A DNA stretch of 64,000 bases from Pristionchus mayeri (Eukaryota; Nematoda; Chromadorea; Rhabditida; Neodiplogasteridae). This document shows positions 56,612 to 64,000 of the stretch, one piece after another; positions within the stretch are counted from its first letter, which is position 1; each line of letters starts with the position of its first letter. The notes under the pieces are model-generated. The model was not told where the DNA came from. It saw only the letters and a list, made by a program, of their open reading frames with translations, and did no database searches. The DNA lies in the NCBI GenBank assembly GCA_036245805.1, contig BTRK01000004.1, forward strand, positions 19,158,001 to 19,222,000. The letters are read 5' to 3'. The position numbers and the translations under genes were made by a program.

Positions 56612-57035
56612 ATGTTCTCATCCCTTCTCGTTCTTCTCTTCTCCATCTCAACACTCGAAATTGCGCTCTCTCAACAGTCTCTCGTGCCACCAGAAGCAGC
56701 TCAGCACGCAACTAGTAAGCACACAATTAGCTCCTCTTGATAATTTAGTAGTCTCGAGAATTGGATGATTGCGGAAACGCACCCATGTTCAGCAATAATA
56801 ATGGAAGAACTCGGATTTTAAGCGCACGTGATACTTCTAGTTTGATTCTGGTTGTTAGGTAAGTTTAGACAAGGCAAAATATGACACATTTCAGTAGCTG
56901 GCACACTCGATCACTTTCTTGGTGGTGAAACGTCTGCCAACGAAGGAGCATTTCATCTGCTCTTCTCACTCTGTAAGTTGGTTCTCAAGATTGGGTGCAA
57001 TCTGAGTGTTGGACAATTCAGTTGTTATCAACTAA
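56612..57035 (+). CDS. small secreted protein, 64 aa
   Basis: Three exons joined in phase: 56612-56714, 56895-56972, 57022-57035. MFSSLLVLLFSISTLEIALS is a signal peptide; the mature part (QQSLVPPEAAQHATIAG, then LDHFLGGETSANEG) has no cysteines and ends LLFSLFVIN. Splice sites are standard. No family recognised. The short third exon makes the C-terminus tentative. Confidence 0.5.
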
Positions 57036-59526
57036 ATGGCGAGAAAACATCTCCCCTTGTGGGTGCTTGTGATTAATGATCCACAGTATTTCCTGATGTT
57101 TTCTTGCACTTTATGTTGTCATAGAGCTACGGCAACAGCTCTTTTGCAGTAAATTCTATCTCTGTGCAGTGCACTTACTATTTACTTGCAGTTGCAGCAA
57201 CTAAATGAGTGTAATCTGATCAGTGGTCACCATGAATGTTGGCCTATATAATTACCGCAGATTCTCACAAATTAGTAGTGCATTTTTTCTCACAAAATAT
57301 TTCCCTGTTAAAGATAATGTACAGTAATTCTGGTATAGTTGTAAGCGCATCTATCACTCATTCTCTAGATTAAGAGGTCGGATCGGTAAGAATCGACCAT
57401 AATGGCCATTCCCCGGACCTGTTTCGTTAGCAATGAGATTCAGGCGCCCATGCTTTGTGCGTGTGTACCCCTTGGCCCCATGTACCACAAACGGTCACTG
57501 AATTCCTGATTCCTCCTGCGCACAGGAAAAAAATGGTCACAAATGTTAAAAATCGAAATTTCATAATTTCTCAACCCGAAAAGGTGGAGTCAAAATCTCT
57601 TTGTTGTTGTTCTAGACATCACTAATAACCAAAATATAACCATCCAAATCGAATCACACTCTACTGTCATGGTGGTTTCACATACAAAATTTTCACTTTT
57701 TCACACATACAGTTGATATATTGAGAGACCCCCAGGTCTTACCATGCTTAAAATGTAGCCCATTGAATTCTGCATCGAATATCGTAAAACCGATTTCAAT
57801 TTCGTTTGTCCGTCATGATCTCCCTAAGGTCCGAAACTTTACGTGTCACATTTGGCTGGTCACGATTTTTCGCATTTGTCATATATACCAACGTTTTTGT
57901 GTTTCTGTGGGTTTATTTATACGTTTAAATAATAATGACGTTAAATGGAACCGAAAAGAAATTTTGTGTATCCCATTCTGTAAAGTCGTGTTTCATACCC
58001 ACCGAAGTCCTCTATTTTGTGCCTCTGAAATCCAGCTAAACAAAGTCCTCTACAATGAACACCTTGCACGCTGAGTACTGTGTACCGACGTAATTATATA
58101 TCTCGCTTAAGAGATTGGTGCTCGGTTTTCAAGACAATTTTTCGTATGCTCCAAATCGCAAAATGGAGGTTGTCGACAAAAATTGATGGCGAGATGGCTC
58201 ATGAAAAATACATAATTTAGTAATATTATGTCAATTTAAGCCCATCCAGATCAAAAACTGCTGAGAAAACGCGAGTTTTAAAAATTTCTGAAAAATTACC
58301 TCTCGAACTCACGATTGGACCCCTGTTTGTGGTTCAAAATCTCATCAGATGTTTAGCCAATCGCGTGACCCTTATCATATACTTATAGTAGAGTAGAATG
58401 TAAGATGAAATATTGCGAAATGAGACCTGTGATTCACCGAAAGATATAAATGTATTTTGATAAATATTACGAATAATGATATTTGCAAAATAAATATATT
58501 GGATTTTCTACGATTGTTCGTGAAAAATCAATAAGAACTGGATAGATTACCACCCGATGAACATGAAATTTTTCGAAAAAAATTTTTTTTCTCGTATTCC
58601 CGTAAAATTACAAAATTAGGTAAGTATGATCATTTTTAGACATTTTGAGCATGTTGTGGTCACGTTGAGGCTGAACAACTATATCTAGAGCTCTTTTAAA
58701 TCGTGAAAAATTGCCAAATTACGCATTTTTTATGGGTTTTGATGGAGTAAGTTTTCAAGTCGCACCATCTTTACTCAAATATTGATAATTATGATTGAAA
58801 GGACACATGAGAAGTTGTTTCTGACCATAATTGGTCAATAGGAACCCCAAACATTCGCTAAAACTGCTTGCCATGATGAAAATCTATATGAAAAAATCAA
58901 AAAGTCAGAATTTGAAACCTAATGGGTGGAACTGACATCCCAAGCTCTCAAATGGATAAAAAATAACATAAAAATATCATTTTCTCTTTAAATTGTCACA
59001 TATAGCATCATAATCTCAAAATATTTTTTGATAGCACAACCTGCGGCCAGTGAGTATGTTATGTTCAGGATACTGTAGCTCCGGTGGCCATAAGTAAAAG
59101 TTTCTGAAAATTGGGTTTTAGAGGTACTTTCAGGCGTAAATTCCGAATCTGTAATAATCTCGTGTACATTAATGAAAAAAATTTTCAGGAAGTCGAAAAA
59201 ATGACGAAAATCGCCATTTTGACCGATTTATCGATCGTTCCCGGCTTTTTCACCATGTTTTTCGTGATTTTCATCGAAAAATACACCCAGAAAAACTATA
59301 AAATCATACATTTAAAAAAAGTAAAAATTTCGATTTTTTTCGGGCCCGGTCTGGCATTTTTCGGAGAGTGCACCATAGGCACTCATATTGGGCCAAATAT
59401 CAGCACTCGGTATGGGAACTTCACCAGCAAAATATTGAGGGGGGTTGCAGAAAAGTCATCCGTCGACCCCTCCCTAAAGCTACGTTTTCTCGTGGAACGT
59501 CTCTTAAATCAATCAATCGATTGTAG
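57036..59526. other. long AT-rich intergenic region
   Basis: Nothing supported in 2.5 kb. Forward frames at 57721-58074 and 59111-59611 have no recognisable domain. 59454-59520 could be a further 5' exon of the synthetase (after an acceptor at 59453), but this is unproven. Confidence 0.4.
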
Positions 59527-62500
59527 GACGGCTCTCGTGTTTCTCGGTACGTCAAAGACGGAATCCTCATCAATCGCCTCTTCGAAGAGGCTACGACTCT
59601 GTATGAGGTGAGAAAAAGGGAAGTCTGGCGGGAAGGAGAATTATTATTGTGAAACGCGAGAAAAAACAAAAAAGAAATGAGGGAAAATATTCATAATTGA
59701 CGTTGATTTACTTGCGTTAGTTGCGTGAGATAAATTATGATATTCATTTCTCCACATAGGGAGTTCATCGTGGAGCTCGCCTCTCTAAGAGCGGGTACAT
59801 GCTGGGGCAGCGGGCGAAGCAAAGCAACGGATCCGAACCATTTGAGTGGACAACGTACAATGAGGTTGGTGGGAAGACGTCTCTATAGTGTTACTGTTTT
59901 AATAGAGATAGCCAATATTATATTTAGGTTCTAAGACGCTCTGACAACGTGGGAATCGCCTTCCGTGAGCTAGAACTACCCACGGGAGAAGAAACCTTCA
60001 TCGGCATCTACTCGAAGAACCGAATAGAGGTACTGATTGCATCCTCCCAGTACTAATCTCTTCATTGTAGTGGATCATCACTGAGTTGGCGACGTACTCC
60101 TACTCTAACGTGATCGTTCCTCTCTACGAGACACTCGGTCCCGATGCATGTGCATTCATTATCAACCAGTCCGAAATGAAGATCGTCGTATGCGATGAGA
60201 ACTCGAAGGCGCTCGGTGAGGGGAGAAGAAGGCAATGAGGGGAGATGAGAAATGTAGTAGATAAGGATGATGTTGCAGGTCTGCTCTCGCAACACTCACA
60301 ATGCCCCTCTCTCTCGTTGCTGGTCGTGATGGAGTCTCCTTCCTTGGAACTCGAAATTGCTGCAGAACAAGAAGGCGTCCAACTCCTTACGTTCTCCGAT
60401 CTTGAGGCACTTGGCATCAACGCCCAGGTACGCCTTTCTGCTCTGACTAAGACTGCGTTCTCCTCTCAGAATCTTCCCTTGCACGTGAAGCCGACTCCCG
60501 AAACGCTGGCTACCATCTGCTACACGTCGGGAACCACGGGAAACCCCAAGGTATCTAGAGGACGAGATGATGGAATGATGAGAAACTGGCAGGGAGTGAT
60601 GATCACTCATGGAGATGTGATTGCGGATGCAACGGTACTGCTCTTCTTCAAGAAGGCGCCCATCGTAGAGTCGGTGAGATATCATGTATCACATTTCATA
60701 TCACATTTCATAAAGACACTGAAACATGGAAAGAAGAGGAAACAGTAGCCAAGAACTAAATCTCTGCAGGACGTGATGATCTCGTTCCTTCCTCTTGCTC
60801 ACATGCTCGAACGATTGATCGAGTGCATCTGCTTCATGGTGGGCGCGAGGGTCGGCTTCTACCGAGGAGACATCAAGCTACTCGCTGAAGACATTAAGGT
60901 AGCTGTCCCCATAGTTTCCGACATTCACCAAACGTCTTCAGGAGCTTCAACCAACCGTGGTCCCCGTGGTGCCTCGTGTGCTCAACAAACTCTACGATAA
61001 GGTGAGATTTGTTTCAGCACTGTACTCATATCTGTCTCTCAGGTGATGTCGGAGGTGAACAAGTCATTCGTGAAGAAGAATCTCTTCGAATTGGCTATCG
61101 CATTCAAGACGAGAGAGATGAAAAATTTCGTAGTGAGGAACAACTCATTCTTCGACCAGATCGTCTTCAAGAAGATCAGAGATGGTCAGTATCCCTTTAA
61201 TCTTTTCTTTCTACCTTCTTTCCCTAACCGACATTGGTTCTTCACAACATAGTACGCAGAGAGAAACGGATCTTGAGTGCTAAATATATTAATACGAGGC
61301 TCGTTTCTTGAATTTTTCAGGAATGGGCGGTCGTGTGAAGCTTATGATAACTGGATCGGCTCCTCTGGCTGAGAACGTGCTCACCTTCGTGAGAGCTGCT
61401 CTGGGTTGCGTCGTCGTTGAGGGATACGGACAGACGGAGTGCGGTGAGGACCATTACATTGAGAGACGTCCATCCAGGAATTGACTTCCCTATCCTCCCA
61501 GATCACACATATCGAAGTAAAGGAATCTCCCCTTTCAGTGGCCGCATGCACAGTCTCGATGGAGGGCGATTCGAATCCGGGCCATTTCGGCATGCCCATC
61601 CCGAGTGTCGCCATCAAGCTGGTTGATGCGCCCGAGTTGGCATACTTCGCCAAGGACGAAGCGGGAGAGGTATAGCAGAATTGAATGAGTAAAGTGAAAG
61701 GAATTGGGCAATTGTAGGTGTGCGTGCGTGGTCACACGATATTCAAGGGTTACTACAATAATATAATGAGGAGCAGACTAGGGAAGTACTCGATCAGGAG
61801 GGATGGTTGCATACGGGAGACATCGGGAGATGGACTGAACAGGGATGTCTGCAGATTGTTGACAGAAAGAAACACATTTTTAAACTTTCACAGGTGAGCG
61901 AAAATGGCTACCGATTCAGTACACTAATATATACATTCACATCCATGATCCGCGTAGTTGTCTCATATTTTGAGTCCACAATATTGTACGGAGAAGTTAC
62001 GAAGAAATATTGGAAGCAGCGTTGCAGGGCGAGTATGTGGCTCCCGAGAAGATCGAGAACGTATACTCTCGATCTCGATTCGTCGCCCAGTCCTTCGTGT
62101 ACGGAGAGAGTCTGAAGACGTGCCTCATCGCCATCGTCGTCCCTGACGCAGAGGTGATGAAGAATAATTTCTACTGTTATGATCAAACGGATAAGTTTCT
62201 AAAAGAGGAATGATGCAGGTCCTCCTTCCTGCTATGGAGAAATCGTTGGGAGTGAAGGGAAATATGGCTGAGGCATGTGTGCGACAAGACGTCAAGAAGG
62301 CCATTCTCGAGGACATTCTCGCTACCGGAAAAGCGGCAGGGCTCTGCAGCTTCGAGCAGGTAGCAGTGATGCTGACTTCTTTCCCAGAATCTATCCCAGG
62401 CATTTATCATCTATTTAAGGTGAAGGACATCTAACTGCATGCGGAGCTCTTCTCAGTTGAGAATGGACTGCTCACTCCGACTCTCAAATCGAAGAGACCC

Positions 62501-62557
62501 CAACTCAAGGCACAATTCGCAATGGAACTTGCCACGATGTACTCCAATCTTGATTGA
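59527..62557 (+). pseudogene. long-chain acyl-CoA synthetase, two lesions
   Basis: Would activate long-chain fatty acids to acyl-CoA with ATP (ACSL type). Exons follow the family end to end: DGSRVSRYVKDGILINRLFE (59527), GVHRGARLSKSGY, VLRRSDNVGIAF...FIGIYSKNRIE, WIITELATYSYSN...VPLYETLG, the P-loop YTSGTTGNPK (about 60521-60550), [46 protein letters not shown]...[48 protein letters not shown] and [61 protein letters not shown]. Two breaks: five extra bases ATAAT at 61763-61767 after codons YYNN shift the frame, and TAA at 62432-62434 replaces the expected aromatic codon in VKDI_LHAELFS. Splice sites and all other codons are intact, so decay is recent, or the lesions are errors. The start exon was not found. 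AATAAA at 62561. Confidence 0.85.
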
Positions 62558-63179
62558 ATTGAATAAAAATGAGAAAATATTATTGCATAGCCATGTCCCC
62601 CAACAAGGATATTGAATATTGGCACTACAATGTATCGCTTTCATCGAAACATAACCCACTGTCCTTCGAAGGATCTCTTGCAGAGATTACGCTGGAACAA
62701 GAGTAAAATGCGAAAAACACAAATAAGAAGATTTGTGAATGTTCACAACATACACCAGGAAGTTAGCTGTAGTGGGAAGTAAATATGAATACTATGAGAT
62801 GCCAAATGCACCCAGGGACTTGTATGATATTTGATGAATTTTTCGATTCAGTAGAGATTCTGGCAAGAGCAATGAGAAGAGAATCGATGAATCGTAGGTA
62901 AAGTTGTAAAATACGAATACTCATTCCTCATGGAATTGATAAAAACAATGGAGATCGAAAAATAGAGCACTCGCGATAAATATATCGTGACATTCCGCGA
63001 TATTTTCTATTTTGAGTGGCCGGCGATTTAAGTTGTTCTGGCGATCGGAAAGGAATGATTGATGTATCGTTATCTTGAATTCGCCGTTCACTCTGATGCA
63101 TCACCAGAGTGTAGATACTATTGAATAAAGAAATGATATATTGATTGGAGTGAAGAAGGCACGAGTTCCATTATTCAAA
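62558..63179. other. intergenic
   Basis: No gene or element recognised between the synthetase and the LINE tail. Confidence 0.4.
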
Positions 63180-64000
63180 TTTCATTTATTTATTTATTTT
63201 ATTTATTTATCGTACACCACAAGGGCGCTTCATCAAGTATAGAATGTTCGAGAATATAATTAGGGAAGAGGGAGGGGGGGGAGTATATCTTCCGAATCGT
63301 GTCGCACAAGAAAGAGAGAGTGGCGAGGGGAGGGAGCCTCGTGAGCGGTAGGAGTGGCCGCTTGTCCAATGTATATCGTATTGGAGACTTGTGTGACAGG
63401 AGATCGGAGGAGATCGAGGGGGGTGAGAATGGTTGGGGAAGGGTTGAGAAGAGAAAAAGGAGAGGAAAGGTGGGAGGGGGGGTGGCGGTAAGGATAGATG
63501 CTAAAGATTTCTAATTTCAATTCCAAGAGTACGCAGAAGATTGGGGTGAATTAGCAAATAGTGCTTAATAGTCTCGATCGACAATAGAGGATTGCAAATT
63601 AAGTGGAGCTTATTTAGAAATCTAACTGTTCTATGAGCAAACGATGCTTTCAAATTTTCCCTTCGGAAAGCGGGAATGTGAAGAACAAAGGCACTATGAC
63701 GTCTGGTAATAGTCCTATATGTATAGAAATTACATACTGACAACTCAACAGCGTTAGCGAAAATTTTAAGAGCTAGCACTATGTCAATGACAATACGGCG
63801 AACATAAAGAGAGCGTAGAGAATATAGGGCTAATCGATCAGAATAAGAGGGGAAAGAGACGTCTGTTCGAGAGCAACGATAATATAATAGCCTACTAAAT
63901 GGATGTTGAACTTTCTCTAATTTGCGAATACGACCAGATGAGAAGGGAGACCAGACGGGAGAGGCGTATTCTAGTATGGGAAGGATAAAAGATTTGAAAG
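63180..64000 (-). mobile_element. non-LTR retrotransposon 3' end (CR1/Jockey-like), runs off window
   Basis: Minus-strand LINE entering from the right edge. The 3' terminus is an (AAATA)-type repeat at 63183-63212, preceded on the minus strand by a ~300-base untranslated region and by the reverse-transcriptase C-terminus. Distinct from the RTE element at 40015-41562, which ends in (TTGA)n. Confidence 0.8.
63501..64000 (-). CDS. reverse transcriptase C-terminus, partial
   Basis: Open on the minus strand from the window edge to the stop at 63501. ILEYASPVWSPFSSGRIRKL followed by EKVQHPFSRLLYY is the typical end of the RT/thumb region in CR1- and Jockey-type LINEs; SDRLALYSLRSLYVRRIVID and RRHSAFVLHIPAFRRENLKA continue that family's tail. 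No stops, so the copy is probably young. The catalytic RT core would lie beyond 64000. Confidence 0.82.
   Translation of the reverse strand, partial: FKSFILPILEYASPVWSPFSSGRIRKLEKVQHPFSRLLYYRCSRTDVSFPSYSDRLALYSLRSLYVRRIVIDIVLALKIFANAVELSVCNFYTYRTITRRHSAFVLHIPAFRRENLKASFAHRTVRFLNKLHLICNPLLSIETIKHYLLIHPNLLRTLGIEIRNL

Noticed and set aside
57721..58074. 117-aa forward frame in the intergenic region
   Set aside because: No signal peptide, domain or splice context; likely chance.
59111..59611. 166-aa forward frame before the synthetase
   Set aside because: Low-complexity, K- and F-rich start with no domain; overlaps the first recognised synthetase exon in another frame.
63299..63514. 71-aa forward frame near the right edge
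   Set aside because: It lies in the 3' untranslated region of the minus-strand LINE.

Overview
The window looks like nuclear DNA of a free-living clade V nematode (rhabditid or diplogastrid). Genes have many small exons and short introns. Families that are expanded in or confined to nematodes occur together: transthyretin-like (TTL) secreted proteins, chemoreceptor-type 7TM proteins of srsx, srd and srh/sri type, ELO fatty-acid elongases and lipl-type acid lipases. No rRNA, tRNA, CRISPR array or bacterial-style operon was seen. The species cannot be fixed from the sequence alone.

Layout, left to right: mariner relic (1-536); secreted acid lipase (1159-5153,+) with a foldback element in intron 1; a detached copy of the first exons of an SLC17-type transporter (5801-6356,+); elongase A (6754-8404,+); a block of nested mobile elements (8480-14143); elongase B (14422-21328,+), whose introns are swollen by a foldback element, a mariner inside a mariner and further palindromes; an srsx-like receptor (21695-22987,-); the SLC17 transporter (24028-26152,-); two small poorly known genes; an srd-like receptor (about 28420-29875,+); a damaged elongase C (30579-33267,+); a short-chain dehydrogenase (33833-39112,+) with a 2.8-kb hAT-like insertion exactly at a splice donor; a 5'-truncated RTE-type retrotransposon (40015-41562,-); four TTL genes (41990-49418,+), one with a mariner in intron 1; an srh/sri-like receptor (49530-51176,-); a 1.7-kb foldback; an unidentified gene with a coiled-coil C-terminus; a small secreted peptide; a decaying long-chain acyl-CoA synthetase (59527-62557,+); and the 3' end of a second non-LTR retrotransposon running off the right edge.

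Five lipid genes (lipase, elongases A, B and C, acyl-CoA synthetase) plus a retinol/steroid-dehydrogenase-like SDR share the window. The three elongases are tandem paralogues with the same exon phases, the same GC-AG first intron and a shared proximal promoter block, so they arose by local duplication. The TTL genes are likewise a local array made of two sub-types.

The most unusual structures are: (1) a 1,159-bp inverted repeat, apparently identical, 19 kb apart, whose edge lies one base from the end of an SLC17 exon, so that exon ending and gene body are on different copies; (2) two hAT-like elements in which the terminal repeat and the subterminal palindromes carry the same coordinated base change; (3) an element whose inverted termini are arrays of a ~21-bp tandem repeat; (4) a foldback built of ~125-bp units. 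No novel gene system such as a defence island was found. Three genes (SLC17, elongase C, acyl-CoA synthetase) carry fresh-looking lesions that should be tested against reads before being taken as biology.
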